From the NCBI RefSeq assembly GCF_024436375.1, contig NZ_JAFMZM010000001.1, positions 806,001 to 870,000 on the forward strand: a stretch of 64,000 nucleotides of DNA, in the 5' to 3' direction. Positions 17,104-26,705 of this stretch are shown here, in pieces. Both the position numbers and the translations under genes were made by a program. Numbering within the stretch: the first letter of the stretch is position 1; each line of letters begins with the position of its first letter. This stretch comes from Nocardioides astragali. GTDB lineage: Bacteria; Actinomycetota; Actinomycetes; Propionibacteriales; Nocardioidaceae. Under the pieces are notes generated by a model, which did not search any database, was not told where the DNA came from, and worked only from the letters and a program-made list of their open reading frames with translations.

Positions 17104-17137
17104 CGCGCCCGGCCGGGGCGAACCCCGGCCGGGCGCG
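17104..17137 (-). terminator. Strong hairpin after proX
   Basis: Perfect 15-bp inverted repeat (17104-17118 and 17123-17137) with a four-base loop that reads TTCG in the proX transcript. It lies 35 bp beyond the proX stop and upstream of the purU promoter. There is no U-tract, as is usual in very GC-rich actinobacteria. Confidence 0.75.
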
Positions 17138-17171
17138 TGCTGTCGTGTCCTCGAGCGGACGTCCTCTCAAG

Positions 17172-18179
17172 TCACTGAGCGAGCCAGGCCTCGACCTTGT
17201 CGGGGTTGTCCTCGATCCACTTCGCCGCGGCCTCCTCCGGCGACATGCCGTCGGAGGAGATGTACGCAGCCACGACGTTCTGGTCGTCGTTGGTCCAGGT
17301 GAAGTTCTGCACCAGGTCCACAGCCGTGGAGTCGGACTCCGCCCAGTCCGTGCCGACGATCTTCTTCAGCTCGGTCTGGGGGTAGTCACAGGCGACCGTC
17401 TGCGGGTCGTCCTGGCAGCCCGTCTCGTACGGCGGCAGCGCAACCCTCTGCATCGCCACCTCCGCGTTGAAGTACTGCGGCTCGTACCAGTAGCCGATGA
17501 CCCATTCCTTGTTCTCCTCCGCCTTGCGGAAGGCCTCGATGGTGGCCGCCTCCGAACCGGAGAAGACGACCTTGAAGTCGAGGTCGAGGTTGCTCACGAT
17601 CGCCTCGTCGAACTGGACGTAGGACGGGTCGGCGCCGAGGAACTGACCCTGGCCACCGGACTCCGAGGTCGCGAACTCCTTGGCGTACTTGTTGAGGTTC
17701 TCCCACTCGAGGATGTCGGGGTGCTCCTCCGCGAGCCACGGCGGAACGAACCAGCCGATGATGCCGATGTTGCCCTGCGGACCGAAGTCCATGGCCGTGC
17801 CGTCACCCTTGCCCTCGAAGAACTTCTTCTCGAGGTCCGGGTGGCCCCAGTCCTCGATGACGACGTCGACCTCACCGGTGCCGAAGCCCTGCCAGGCGAC
17901 GTCCTCCTTGAGCTCCTTGTAGTTGACCGTGCAGCCGAGCTGGTCCTGGGCGACGGTGCCGACGACGTAGGCGCTCGCCTCATAGCCGACCCAGGGGTTG
18001 ACGGCCATGTTGAGGTCGCCGCACTCCCCGCCGGCAGCGGCAGCCTTCTTCTCGTTGGCCTCGGTCTCCTTCGCGATCGACCCTCCGCCGCAGGCGGAGA
18101 GTGCGAGGGTGGCGACGGCGGCAAGGACCCCCAGTCGCGCTCCTCGGCTACGGGCAGTGCTCATGGCGGGTTGCCTCAT
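17172..18179 (-). CDS. proX: Glycine betaine/proline ABC transporter substrate-binding lipoprotein
   Basis: A 335-residue OpuAC/ProX-type binding protein. A lipoprotein signal ends in the lipobox ATLALSACGGG, followed by a Lys/Glu-rich linker and the binding domain with NMAVNPWVGYEASAYVV, VDVVIEDWGHPDLEKK and IGYWYEPQYFN (aromatic residues typical of the betaine cage). It would capture betaine, and perhaps choline or proline betaine, for the permease and ATPase upstream. The ATG at 18179 has GAGGAG 8 nt before it; an ATG at 18164 (MSTARS) is an alternative. It is the last gene of the betB-betA-proV-proW-proX unit and is followed by a strong hairpin. Confidence 0.92.
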   Translation of the reverse strand: MRQPAMSTARSRGARLGVLAAVATLALSACGGGSIAKETEANEKKAAAAGGECGDLNMAVNPWVGYEASAYVVGTVAQDQLGCTVNYKELKEDVAWQGFGTGEVDVVIEDWGHPDLEKKFFEGKGDGTAMDFGPQGNIGIIGWFVPPWLAEEHPDILEWENLNKYAKEFATSESGGQGQFLGADPSYVQFDEAIVSNLDLDFKVVFSGSEAATIEAFRKAEENKEWVIGYWYEPQYFNAEVAMQRVALPPYETGCQDDPQTVACDYPQTELKKIVGTDWAESDSTAVDLVQNFTWTNDDQNVVAAYISSDGMSPEEAAAKWIEDNPDKVEAWLAQ

Positions 18180-18228
18180 TCGTGGATCTCCTCATTTTCT
18201 TGGTGGTCCGAGAAATCAGGGGGTGTCG

Positions 18229-20331
18229 TCACTTCGGCGGCCCGATCGGCAGCCGGACGAAGAAGGCGCGGCGGGGCCCGGGGTCGTCGCGTCGCTTGTC
18301 TGCCGCGGCCCGGGTGATCCGGTCGAGCATCACGCCGAGCAGCACGATCGTGATGCCGGCGGCCAGCCCCTTGCCCCAGGCCTCGCTGCGGGAGAAGCCG
18401 TAGACGACGTCGTAGCCCAGCGCGCCGGCGCCGACCAGGCCGCCGATCACGACCATCGCGAGCACGTAGAGAAGTCCTTGGTTGGTGGCGAGCACCAGCG
18501 ACCCCTTCGCCATCGGCAGCTGGACCTTGGTGATCTCCTGCCAGGTGGTCTGCCCGGTCGAGCGGCCGGCCTCGATGGTCGTCGGCGAGACCGCCTTGAC
18601 GCCGTCGGCCACCAGCTTGATCGCCGCCGGGGCGGCGTACACGATGCCGGCCACGATCGCCGTGAAGCGCGAGGGGCCGAACAGTGCCAGCACCGGAATC
18701 AGGTAGACGAACGGCGGAATGGTCTGACCGGCGTCGAGCAGCGGCCGGATGCCGAGGTCGACGCGTCGGTCCCGGGCCATCCAGACGCCGAAGACCAGCG
18801 CAAGGATCATGACCAGGACCGTGCCGACGAGCGCCATGTTGAGGGTGATCATCGCGTCGTGCCACAGGTCGAAGTACCAGATGCCGGCCAGGCAGATGAT
18901 CGTGGTGATCATGGCGCGAAGGCCGCCGAAGACGAGGGCCAGCGCGGCGATCCCCAGGCCCGAGACATACCAGGGCGACTCCGCCAGGACCGACTCCATG
19001 GGGTTGAGCAGGCCGTTGGTGATCGCGTCCTTGAAGGCGCCGGTCGCTCCGGAGAAGGTGCCGGTGATCCAGTCCATCACGTCGTTGACGACGTCGGCGA
19101 TCCTCGAGCCGAGGGTGTTCTCGGGGAAGCGGGCCAGGTCGACGTAGGTGCGCGAGACGTAGACCGCGACGATCGTCACGACCGCTCCGCCGATCAGCAG
19201 GATCCTGCGCGTCCGGGGGTCGCCGCCACCACCACGGGCGACCTTCTCGGCCCGCTCGCTGGCGGCCGTCGTGGTGCGGTCGAGCATCACTGCCATCACC
19301 ACGATCAGGGCGCCGGGCACGAAGGCGGTGCCGACGTCGTTGATCCGCAGCCCCGCCAGCACCGGCTTGCCGAGGCCCGGCCCATCGACGAAGGACGCCA
19401 AGGTGGCCATCGACAACGCCGCGAGGATGGTCTGGTTCAGACCGACGATGATGGTCTTGCGAGCCATCGGGATCTGCACCTTGAGCAGTCGCTGCCAGTA
19501 GGTCTGGCCGGCCGAGTCGGTGGCCTCGATCGTGGTCGTCGGCACTTCGCGGATGCCGAACCCGGCAATCCGGACGATCGGCGGCAGCGCGTAGATCAGC
19601 GTAGCCACGACGGCCGACGGGATGCCGATCCCGAAGAACAGCACGACGGGCAGCAGGTAGACGAACGTCGGCATCGTCTGCATCACGTCGAGGACGACCG
19701 TGATCGCCCGGTTGGCTCGCGCACTCGTCCCGACGAGCACCGCGAGCGGCATCCCGACGACCACGGCGATGACGACCGAGATGCCGGTGATGATCAGCAG
19801 GTCGAGCGACTGCTCCCAGAAGCCGAGGACGCCGAAGGACAGGAACGACGCAAGCACCAGCAGCGCAATGCGCCAGTTGGCCACCACCAGCGCGACGTAC
19901 GTCGAGCAGGCGGTCACCCCGAGCCAGCCGATCTCCGGCACGGGTCGCGGCAGGTTGGGCTTGGAGAAGATGCCCTGCATCATCTCGACGAGGCTGCGCA
20001 GGGCGTCGGCGAGGGCACCGGTGAACAGCATGACCGGGTTGGTGTCACGACCGGCAAGCAGATCGTTGTTGATCTCGGTGAGGTCGTCGTGCAGCGCCGT
20101 GCGTGCCACGCCCGGCAACGACAGGGTGTCCTTGCCGTCGGTGAGGTACCAGACCACGACCCACGCCACGATCACCCCGAGGGCGGGGATCCAGCGGCTG
20201 AGCGTCTTGCGCTCGGGAGGCGGAGGCGCCGCACCGGGCTCGACAGGACGCGGCGAGTCGGGGTTCGCCAGCTTCTGGCTCTCGACGAAGCCCCTGGCTC
20301 GAAGCCCGGGCCCGGCGACCCCTTCGGTCAC
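18229..20331 (-). CDS. proW: Betaine ABC transporter permease, two permease domains in one chain
   Basis: A 700-residue protein with two complete BPD_transp-1 domains in tandem. The first carries the EAA loop [20 protein letters not shown], the second [20 protein letters not shown], each after a [12 protein letters not shown]- or [13 protein letters not shown]-type helix. ProW of most bacteria has one such domain and forms a homodimer, so this looks like a fused duplication that makes a pseudo-dimer. Two long linkers (residues ~1-50 and ~370-470) contain additional hydrophobic spans. The GTG start at 20331 overlaps the ATPase stop by 4 bp (GTGA). Energised by ProV, it would import betaine. 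Confidence 0.9.
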   Translation of the reverse strand: MTEGVAGPGLRARGFVESQKLANPDSPRPVEPGAAPPPPERKTLSRWIPALGVIVAWVVVWYLTDGKDTLSLPGVARTALHDDLTEINNDLLAGRDTNPVMLFTGALADALRSLVEMMQGIFSKPNLPRPVPEIGWLGVTACSTYVALVVANWRIALLVLASFLSFGVLGFWEQSLDLLIITGISVVIAVVVGMPLAVLVGTSARANRAITVVLDVMQTMPTFVYLLPVVLFFGIGIPSAVVATLIYALPPIVRIAGFGIREVPTTTIEATDSAGQTYWQRLLKVQIPMARKTIIVGLNQTILAALSMATLASFVDGPGLGKPVLAGLRINDVGTAFVPGALIVVMAVMLDRTTTAASERAEKVARGGGGDPRTRRILLIGGAVVTIVAVYVSRTYVDLARFPENTLGSRIADVVNDVMDWITGTFSGATGAFKDAITNGLLNPMESVLAESPWYVSGLGIAALALVFGGLRAMITTIICLAGIWYFDLWHDAMITLNMALVGTVLVMILALVFGVWMARDRRVDLGIRPLLDAGQTIPPFVYLIPVLALFGPSRFTAIVAGIVYAAPAAIKLVADGVKAVSPTTIEAGRSTGQTTWQEITKVQLPMAKGSLVLATNQGLLYVLAMVVIGGLVGAGALGYDVVYGFSRSEAWGKGLAAGITIVLLGVMLDRITRAAADKRRDDPGPRRAFFVRLPIGPPK

Positions 20332-21398
20332 GACTCCACCTCGGCCACGACGACCCGCATGATGTCGTCCTCGTCGACGACGCCGAGCAGCTTGTCGCCG
20401 TCCATCACCCGGATCGGGTGGTCGGACGCGATGGCCGCCCGCGCGGCCTGGCGGACGATCGTCGTCACCGGCAGTGCGGGGCCCTCCAGGGACTCACCCG
20501 GCCGCGGATCGCGCATCACCCACTTCAAGGTCAGCACGTGCGACTTGGGCACCTCGGAGACGAAGTCCTTGACGTAGTCGTCGGCGGGACGGGCGACGAC
20601 CTCGTCGGGTGTCCCGATCTGCACGATGGCGCCGTCGCGCAGGATCATGATCCGGTCGCCCAGCTTGAGGGCCTCGGAGAGGTCGTGGGTGATGAACACC
20701 ATGGTCTTGCCGAGCTCGCTGTGGAGTCGGATGACCTCGTTCTGCATGTCCCGGCGGATGAGCGGGTCGAGGGCCGAGAACGGCTCGTCGAAGAGCAGCA
20801 TCTCCGGGTCGCCGGCGAGGGCGCGCGCCAGGCCGACGCGCTGCTGCATGCCGCCGGAGAGCTGGTCGGGGTAGGACTTCTCGTAGCCCGTCAACCCGAC
20901 GAGGTCGACGATCTCGGCCGCCTTCTCGCGTCGCTCCTTCTTGGGCACGCCCCGCACCTCGAGGCCGTAGGCGACGTTGTCGATCACCTGGCGGTGCGGC
21001 AGCAGCCCGAAGTGCTGGAAGACCATCGAGACCTGCTTGCGGCGTACGTCGCGGAGCTGCTTCTCGGAGGCTGAGGTGACGTCCATCCCGTTGAGGCAGA
21101 TGGTGCCGGCCGTGGGCTCGATGAGCCGGGTCAGCAACCTGACGAGGGTCGACTTGCCCGAACCCGACAGACCCATCACCACGAAGACCTCGCCCGGGGC
21201 GACGTCGAAGGAGACGTCCTTGACCCCGACGACGTTGCCGGTCTTGGTCTTCAGGTCGGCACGCGAGAGCTCGGCGTCCGGCGTGCCGATGACCTTGTCG
21301 GCTCGCGGTCCGAAGATCTTCCAGAGGTTGCGCACCGACAGCGCGGGCTCGGCGCTCTCGGCGGTGGATGTCTCCTGGCCCTCGGACGTGATCGTCAT
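20328..21398 (-). CDS. proV: Glycine betaine/proline ABC transporter ATP-binding protein
   Basis: A 356-residue ATPase: Walker [11 protein letters not shown]-loop [11 protein letters not shown], signature [15 protein letters not shown], Walker [15 protein letters not shown], switch His in [11 protein letters not shown], and a C-terminal CBS-type region (residues ~270-356, [19 protein letters not shown]). This is the ProV/OpuAA layout, in which the CBS part senses ionic strength in some homologues. The ATG at 21398 overlaps the betA stop as ATGA and its own stop overlaps proW, so betA-proV-proW are translationally chained. Confidence 0.95.
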   Translation of the reverse strand: MTITSEGQETSTAESAEPALSVRNLWKIFGPRADKVIGTPDAELSRADLKTKTGNVVGVKDVSFDVAPGEVFVVMGLSGSGKSTLVRLLTRLIEPTAGTICLNGMDVTSASEKQLRDVRRKQVSMVFQHFGLLPHRQVIDNVAYGLEVRGVPKKERREKAAEIVDLVGLTGYEKSYPDQLSGGMQQRVGLARALAGDPEMLLFDEPFSALDPLIRRDMQNEVIRLHSELGKTMVFITHDLSEALKLGDRIMILRDGAIVQIGTPDEVVARPADDYVKDFVSEVPKSHVLTLKWVMRDPRPGESLEGPALPVTTIVRQAARAAIASDHPIRVMDGDKLLGVVDEDDIMRVVVAEVES

Positions 21399-23095
21399 GG
21401 CTGCTCCTCGAGGTTGCGGCTGTCGCCGGGCGGGTAGAGAGGCGTGTCGTCGCGGTAGCGGTAGTACGGCACGTCAGCCGGGGGGAGGGGAGTGTTGCCG
21501 GCGATGAGGTCGGCAGCCTTCTCCGCGACCATCATCACGGGCGCGTAGATGTTGCCGTTGGTGACGAACGGGAACACCGAGGCGTCGACGACCCGGAGTC
21601 CTTCGATGCCGTGCACCTTCATCGTGCCCGGGTCGACCACCGCCATCTCGTCGATGCCCATCTTCGCGGTGCACGAGGGGTGCAGGGCCGTCTCGGCGTC
21701 CTCGGCGACCCACTTCAGGATCTCCTCGTCGGTCTCGACCGACGGCCCAGGAGACAGCTCGCCATCGTTGTAGGGCGCGAACGCCGGCTGGGTGAGGATG
21801 TCGCGGGCCACCCGGACCGCCTCCACCCACTCCTTGCGGTCGGTCGGCGTCGACAGGTAGTTGAACAACAGCGACGGGTGCTCGCGCGGGTCGGTGGAAC
21901 GGATCCGCACGTGACCGCGGGTGTCGGCGTACATCGGCCCGATGTGCACCTGGTAGCCGTGGCCCTTGGTCGGGGAGCTGCCGTCGTACCGGATCGCGAT
22001 CGGCAGGAAGTGGAACATCAGGTTGGGGTAGTCGACCTCGTCGTTGCTGCGCGCGAAGCCGCCACCCTCGAAGTGGTTGGTGGCGCCCAGTCCTCGCCGG
22101 TGGAACAGCCAGTCGTAGGCGATCTTCGGCCGCATGTGCCACCGCAGGCCGGGCGCGATCGAGACGGGTTCCTTCGAGGCGTACTGGATGTAGACCTCGA
22201 GGTGGTCCTGCAGGTTCTCACCGACGCCGGGCAGGTGGTTCACGACCTCGATGCCGTGCTGGCGGAGCAGCGCCTGGTCGCCGACCCCGGAGAGCTGCAG
22301 CAGCTGGGGGGTGTTGATGGCGCCGCCGCAGAGGATGACCTCACCGGCCTCGACGCTGCGGTGGCGGCGTCCGGCGCGTTCGTAGTCGACACCGACCGCA
22401 CGCTGGCCGCGGAACCGGACGCCCGTCACGAACGCCATGGTCTCGACGTGCAGGTTCTTCCGGTGGCGCACCGGGTGCAGGTAGGCGCGGGCGGCGGAGA
22501 GTCGGCGGCCCCGGTGGAGGTTGCGGTCGAAGCGCGCGAAGCCCTCTTGCCGGTAGCCGTTGACGTCGTCGGTGAGGTGGTAGCCCGCCTCCTGCGCCGC
22601 CTGGAAGAACGCACCGAACAAGGGGTTCTCGGCCGGTCCGCGCTCGAGCACCAGCGGACCTTCTCCGCCGCGCCAGTCGTCGGCACCGGCCAGGCAGCTC
22701 TCCATCCGCTTGAAGTAGGGCAGGCAGTGGAGGTAGTCCCACTCCTTCATCCCGGGCTCGTGTCCCCAGCGCTCGTAGTCGAGCGGGTTGCCTCGCTGGA
22801 AGATCATCCCGTTGATGCTGCTCGAGCCCCCGAGCACCTTGCCGCGGGCGTGGAAGACCCGGCGGCCGTTCATGTACGGCTCGGGATCGGTCTGGTACTT
22901 CCAGTCGTAGAGCCGGTTGCCGATCGGGAAGGGCAGTGCTGCCGGCATGTTGATGAGCGGATCCCAGCGGTAGTCGCTGTGACCCGCTTCCAGCACCAGC
23001 ACGCTGGTGCTGGGATCGGCTGAGAGGCGGTTGGCCAAGGCGCAGCCGGCTGAACCGCCACCCACGATCACGACGTCGTAGCGCTTCGCACCCAT
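21395..23095 (-). CDS. betA: Choline dehydrogenase (GMC oxidoreductase)
   Basis: A 566-residue GMC flavoprotein. FAD motif [22 protein letters not shown] signature 1 around [20 protein letters not shown], signature 2 [24 protein letters not shown], and catalytic His472 in [10 protein letters not shown] followed by [14 protein letters not shown]. It oxidises choline to betaine aldehyde (and often on to betaine) in the cytoplasm or at the membrane. The ATG at 23095 has AAGGA upstream. It follows betB by 10 bp and overlaps proV by 4 bp. The C-terminal ~25 residues ([17 protein letters not shown]) extend past the core. Confidence 0.93.
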   Translation of the reverse strand: MGAKRYDVVIVGGGSAGCALANRLSADPSTSVLVLEAGHSDYRWDPLINMPAALPFPIGNRLYDWKYQTDPEPYMNGRRVFHARGKVLGGSSSINGMIFQRGNPLDYERWGHEPGMKEWDYLHCLPYFKRMESCLAGADDWRGGEGPLVLERGPAENPLFGAFFQAAQEAGYHLTDDVNGYRQEGFARFDRNLHRGRRLSAARAYLHPVRHRKNLHVETMAFVTGVRFRGQRAVGVDYERAGRRHRSVEAGEVILCGGAINTPQLLQLSGVGDQALLRQHGIEVVNHLPGVGENLQDHLEVYIQYASKEPVSIAPGLRWHMRPKIAYDWLFHRRGLGATNHFEGGGFARSNDEVDYPNLMFHFLPIAIRYDGSSPTKGHGYQVHIGPMYADTRGHVRIRSTDPREHPSLLFNYLSTPTDRKEWVEAVRVARDILTQPAFAPYNDGELSPGPSVETDEEILKWVAEDAETALHPSCTAKMGIDEMAVVDPGTMKVHGIEGLRVVDASVFPFVTNGNIYAPVMMVAEKAADLIAGNTPLPPADVPYYRYRDDTPLYPPGDSRNLEEQP

Positions 23096-23105
23096 GTGTT
23101 CGTCC

Positions 23106-24575
23106 TTATCCCGCAAACCAGCGCTGCTCGGTGGGTCGGATGTTGTGCCAGATGTGCTTGGTCTCGCGGTACTCCTCGAGACCCGCCAGCCCGAGCTCGC
23201 GTCCGTTGCCGGACTGCTTGAAGCCGCCCCACTCCGCCTGCGGCACGTAGGGGTGGTAGTCGTTGATCCAGACGGTGCCCATCCGCAGCCGGCTGGCAAC
23301 CCGCTGGGCCTTGCCCGCGTCCTGGGTCCACACCGCGCCGGCCAGCCCGTAGATGCTGTCGTTGGCGATGGCGACGGCGTCGTCCTCGTCAGTGAAGGTC
23401 TCGACCGTCAGCACCGGACCGAACGACTCGTCCTGGGTGACGCGCATGTCGCTCCGGCAGCCGTCGAAGACCGTCGGCAGGTAGTAGTAGCCGTCGGCCA
23501 GGGCGGGGTCGTCCGGGCGCGCGCCGCCGCAGCGGAGGACGGCACCCTCGGCCAGGCCTGCCGCGACGTACTGCTCGACCTTGTCGCGGTGGGCGGCGCT
23601 GGTCAGCGGTCCGGTCTCGGCCTTGTCGTCGAACGGTCCACCGAGCCGGATCCGCTGGGCGCGCTCCACGAGGGCGTCGACGAACTCGTCGTGGATCGAC
23701 TCCTCCACCACGAGCCGGGCTCCGGCCGAGCAGACCTGACCCGAGTGGAGGAAGACCGCGGTGAGGGCGAAGTCGAGGGCGACCTCGAGGTCGGCGTCGG
23801 CGAACACGATGTTGGGGTTCTTGCCGCCGAGCTCCAGGGCGACCTTCTTCACGGTGCCGGCTGCCGCGGCCATGAGCAGCTTGCCCGTGGACAGACCGCC
23901 GGTGAACGACACCAGGTCGACGCGGGGGTCCTCCGAGAGGGGGGCGCCGGCGGCGGGGCCGGCGCCGAGGACGAGGTTGCCGACACCGGCGGGCAGCCCG
24001 GCTTCGGCGAGCAGCTTCATCAGGTGGATGGCCGTGTGGGGGGTCAGCTCGCTCGGCTTGAGCACGAAGGTGTTGCCGGCAGCCAGGCAGGGGGCCACCT
24101 TCCAGGAGGTCTGGAGCAGGGGATAGTTCCACGGGGTGATCAGGCCGCAGACCCCGAGCGGCTCGTGCACCACCCGACTGACCACGTCAGGGTTGCCGGT
24201 GTCCACGACCCGGCCCGAGTCCTCGGCGGCGATCCGTCCGTAGTGGCGGAACACCCCCACGACGTCGTCGATGTCGTACTCGGACTCGACCAGGCGCTTG
24301 CCGGTGTCCAACGACTCGAGCCGGGCGAGGGCGTCCTTGTCGCGCACGAGCAGGTCGGCCACCCTCAGCAGGAGGTCGCCGCGCTCGCGGCTCGAGGTAC
24401 GGGGCCACGGGCCGTCGTGGAACGCACGATGTGCTGCCCCGATGGCGGCCTCGGTGTCCTCGCGACCTGCCTCGTCGACCTCGCCGACCAGGGAGCCGTC
24501 GGCGGGGCAGTGGATCGCCCGGCGTCCCCCTGCCCGGGCGGTCACCCAGTGACCGTCGACGTACAGTTCCGGCAC
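23106..24575 (-). CDS. betB: Betaine-aldehyde dehydrogenase
   Basis: A 489-residue NAD(P) aldehyde dehydrogenase with [44 protein letters not shown], the general-base Glu in [14 protein letters not shown], catalytic Cys282 in [12 protein letters not shown] and the terminal [14 protein letters not shown]. Together with BetA it converts choline to glycine betaine. I start it at GTG 24575 ([11 protein letters not shown]); AAGGTGGGG lies about 8 nt upstream. It is the promoter-proximal gene of the bet-pro unit, with a tandem TTGC-N7-GCAA operator and a TTGACA promoter just upstream. Confidence 0.92.
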   Translation of the reverse strand: MPELYVDGHWVTARAGGRRAIHCPADGSLVGEVDEAGREDTEAAIGAAHRAFHDGPWPRTSSRERGDLLLRVADLLVRDKDALARLESLDTGKRLVESEYDIDDVVGVFRHYGRIAAEDSGRVVDTGNPDVVSRVVHEPLGVCGLITPWNYPLLQTSWKVAPCLAAGNTFVLKPSELTPHTAIHLMKLLAEAGLPAGVGNLVLGAGPAAGAPLSEDPRVDLVSFTGGLSTGKLLMAAAAGTVKKVALELGGKNPNIVFADADLEVALDFALTAVFLHSGQVCSAGARLVVEESIHDEFVDALVERAQRIRLGGPFDDKAETGPLTSAAHRDKVEQYVAAGLAEGAVLRCGGARPDDPALADGYYYLPTVFDGCRSDMRVTQDESFGPVLTVETFTDEDDAVAIANDSIYGLAGAVWTQDAGKAQRVASRLRMGTVWINDYHPYVPQAEWGGFKQSGNGRELGLAGLEEYRETKHIWHNIRPTEQRWFAG

Positions 24576-24607
24576 GATCCGACCCCACCTTCTGGGAGCC
24601 CATGAGT

Positions 24608-24641
24608 TAGCGCATCGCGCAACTGTTTGCTTCCCTCGCAA
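24608..24641 (-). promoter_or_regulatory. Tandem IclR-type operator upstream of betB
   Basis: On the minus strand TTGCGAGGGAAGCAA (24627-24641, a perfect TTGC-N7-GCAA) and TTGCGCGATGCGCTA (24608-24622) are 19 bp apart start to start. They lie between the -10 and the betB start, about 12 bp further from the -10 than in the folD and purU promoters, which still fits repression by blocking initiation or early elongation. Confidence 0.78.
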
Positions 24642-24653
24642 CTTGTGGGGTTG

Positions 24654-24683
24654 AGAGTGGCGCTGAGGCGTTGCCCGTGTCAA
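24654..24683 (-). promoter_or_regulatory. betB promoter core
   Basis: TTGACA (24678-24683) and CACTCT (24654-24659) on the minus strand with an 18-bp spacer. Same architecture as the purU and folD promoters. Confidence 0.58.
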
Positions 24684-24796
24684 GGGTTACGGCAGCCGTA
24701 ATGCAATGTTCATCAGGGGGAAGGAAACGAAACACGAAGGCCGGAACCGGTCCGCCTGCGTCCCGATTCTGGCCGTTGGTCGGCGGAGGCGTCTTG

Positions 24797-25600
24797 CTAG
24801 CCGAGCCAGCCCATGCGCTGGCTGATCCGGGCGCCACCCTCTTTGAGGTCGTCGGCGATCTCCTCTATCCGCGCCTTGTCGAAGCGGTAGGCCGGACCGG
24901 CGACGCTGAGCGCGCCGATCACGGCTCCGGTGTGGTCGCGGACCGGGACGGCCGCCGCGTTGAGCCCGGTCTCGAGCTCCTCGAACGCGGTCGCGAATCC
25001 CGTCGTACGCGCCTCGGCCAGCTGTGCCATCAACGTCGTGCGGGAGGTGATGGTGTGCTCGGTGTACGCCTTCAGTCCGGCAGCGGCGAGCACGCCCTCG
25101 AGCTCCTCCTCGTCCAGGTGGGCAAGCAGGATCTTGCCGCTCGACGTCGCGTGCAGCGGGGTGAGCTGGCCGACCCAGTTCTGGCTGGCGACGGCCGCCG
25201 ACCCCAGCGCCTGCTGGACGTGGACCGAGTAGTGCTCGCGGATCACCGCGAGGTTGATGGTCTCGTCGAAGCGCTGGGCCAGGTCGTCGACGACCGGCCG
25301 GGCCTGACGGACCATGTCGAGGTGCCCCGGGATCGCGCTGGCGAGCCGCAGGATGCCGAACCCGAGCTGGTACTTCCCGCGCTCCGAGTTCTGCTCGACG
25401 AGGTCGCGCTCCTCCAGGGCGGCGAGGAGGCGGAACGCGGTCGACTTGTGGACGCCGATCTCGGCCGCCACCTCGCTCACGCCCGCGCTGCCCTCGCGGG
25501 CGAGGATCTCGAGCACGCTGACGGCGCGGTCGACCGACTGGACTCCGCCGGTCGCCTCCCCGGCGCCCCGCCCGTTGGACTTCTGCTCGCCGTTGCTCAT
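24797..25600 (-). CDS. IclR-family transcriptional regulator, proposed regulator of betaine/C1 genes
   Basis: A 267-residue IclR protein. After a ~20-residue polar leader comes the winged helix-turn-helix (QSVDRAVSVLEILAREG, VSEVAAEIGVHKSTAFRLLA, residues ~20-80) and then the IclR effector domain (LQYQLG-type turn at KYQLGFGILRLAS, LHATSSGKILLAHL, GFATAFEELETGLNAAAVPV, GALSVAGPAYRF). Such proteins usually bind as dimer pairs to tandem palindromes and respond to a small acid. It sits between the bet-pro unit and folD. A perfect TTGC-N7-GCAA dyad overlaps its own start codon, and the same motif occurs in pairs at five pathway promoters, so it is the best candidate for the shared regulator. The inducer is unknown. 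Confidence 0.9.
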   Translation of the reverse strand: MSNGEQKSNGRGAGEATGGVQSVDRAVSVLEILAREGSAGVSEVAAEIGVHKSTAFRLLAALEERDLVEQNSERGKYQLGFGILRLASAIPGHLDMVRQARPVVDDLAQRFDETINLAVIREHYSVHVQQALGSAAVASQNWVGQLTPLHATSSGKILLAHLDEEELEGVLAAAGLKAYTEHTITSRTTLMAQLAEARTTGFATAFEELETGLNAAAVPVRDHTGAVIGALSVAGPAYRFDKARIEEIADDLKEGGARISQRMGWLG

Positions 25601-25607
25601 AGCGCAA
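25593..25607 (-). promoter_or_regulatory. Perfect TTGC-N7-GCAA dyad over the iclR start codon
   Basis: TTGCGCTATGAGCAA on the minus strand is centred on the ATG of the IclR gene. A -10-like TAGGGT lies immediately upstream (25607-25612), so a bound regulator would cover the transcription and translation start. Only one copy is present here, unlike the paired sites of the target operons. Reads as a negative autoregulation site. Confidence 0.7.
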
Positions 25608-25701
25608 CCCTACGGGGTGAGCGCGGGAAATCCGACGTCCCAGCGGGTGGTGTGACTCGGATCATCCGGCCACGTCGGCAGCGGGCTTCTCGACCCACCG
25701 C

Positions 25702-25731
25702 TTGACACGCATCGTCTCTGCCTCGCAGACT
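25702..25731 (+). promoter_or_regulatory. folD promoter core
   Basis: TTGACA (25702-25707), an 18-bp spacer and CAGACT (25726-25731). Almost identical layout to the purU promoter (TTGACC, 18 bp, CAGGCT), including the distance to the operator that follows. Confidence 0.62.
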
Positions 25732-25732
25732 G

Positions 25733-25766
25733 TTGCGTATCATGCATGTAGTTGTGTAATCCGCAC
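25733..25766 (+). promoter_or_regulatory. Tandem IclR-type operator upstream of folD
   Basis: TTGCGTATCATGCAT (25733-25747) and TTGTGTAATCCGCAC (25752-25766) are 19 bp apart start to start and begin one base after the -10. The first nine bases (GTTGCGTAT from 25732) and the GTTGTGTA of the second copy are identical to the purU operator. Confidence 0.8.
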
Positions 25767-25826
25767 CGAGGTGGAGAAAATGATCCGAGTCTGCCCGTTC
25801 TCTGTGCTCCCCCCTGAGGGGCCGCG

Positions 25827-26696
25827 ATGACCACCGCGACGAAGATCGACGGCACGCGAGTCGCCGCCGACATCAAGCAGCAGCTCGCGCCTCGCGTCGA
25901 CCGGCTCCACGCCCATCGGGTCCGGCCCGGGCTCGGCACCATCCTGGTCGGTGACGACCCGGGGAGCCGTGCGTACGTCGCCGGCAAGCACCGCGACTGC
26001 GCCGACGTCGGGATCGCCTCCCTCCAGGTCGAGCTTCCGGCGACCGCCAGCCAGGCCGAGATCGAGGCGGCCGTCCAAGGGCTCAACGACGACCCCGCGT
26101 GCTCGGGCTTCATCGTCCAGCTCCCGCTGCCGCCCCACATCGACACCCACCGGGTCCTCCAGCTGATCGACCCCGACAAGGACGCCGACGGCCTGCACCC
26201 CACGAACCTCGGCAAGCTCGTGCTCGGGATGGACGGACCGCTCCCGTGCACGCCGCGCGGGATCATCGAGCTGCTGCGCCAGCACGACGTGCCGATCACG
26301 GGCCAGCGGTTCTGCGTGATCGGGTGCGGCCTGACCGTCGGCCGGCCGCTGGGCCTGATGCTCACCCGCCCCACCGAGCACGCGACCGTGACGCTCTGCC
26401 ACGTCGCCACCGTCGACGTCGCCGCGCACGCCCGCGCGTCCGACGTCATCGTCGCGGCGGCCGGCGTGGCCCACCTCGTCAAGCCCGACTGGGTGAGCCC
26501 CGGCGCGACCGTGCTCTCGGTCGGCATCACCCGCACGATCGAGGGGATCCTCGGCGACGTCCACCCCGAGGTCGGCACCGTGGCGGGCAAGGTCAGCGGG
26601 GCGACCGGCGGCGTCGGACCGATGACCCGCGCCATGCTGCTGACCAACATCGTCGAGATCGCCGAACGCAGCCTCGACCATCGTCCGGGCAGGTAG
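25827..26696 (+). CDS. folD: Bifunctional methylene-THF dehydrogenase / methenyl-THF cyclohydrolase
   Basis: A 289-residue FolD. The N-terminal catalytic domain has [20 protein letters not shown] (Tyr and Lys of the active site), [13 protein letters not shown] and [15 protein letters not shown]. The NADP-binding domain has [19 protein letters not shown] and [15 protein letters not shown]. It interconverts 5,10-methylene-THF and 10-formyl-THF. Here it would oxidise the methylene-THF made by the dimethylglycine and sarcosine oxidases and hand 10-formyl-THF to PurU. The ATG at 25827 has GAGGGG upstream. First gene of folD-metF-folC, controlled by the tandem operator. It may be a second, catabolic copy if a housekeeping folD exists elsewhere. 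Confidence 0.95.
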   Translation: MTTATKIDGTRVAADIKQQLAPRVDRLHAHRVRPGLGTILVGDDPGSRAYVAGKHRDCADVGIASLQVELPATASQAEIEAAVQGLNDDPACSGFIVQLPLPPHIDTHRVLQLIDPDKDADGLHPTNLGKLVLGMDGPLPCTPRGIIELLRQHDVPITGQRFCVIGCGLTVGRPLGLMLTRPTEHATVTLCHVATVDVAAHARASDVIVAAAGVAHLVKPDWVSPGATVLSVGITRTIEGILGDVHPEVGTVAGKVSGATGGVGPMTRAMLLTNIVEIAERSLDHRPGR

Positions 26697-26705
26697 GGGG
26701 CCCGG

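Noticed and set aside
17998-20577. About 859-codon + strand frame opposite proW
   Set aside because: Asp/Arg/His-rich antisense translation; proW has definite membrane and EAA motifs.
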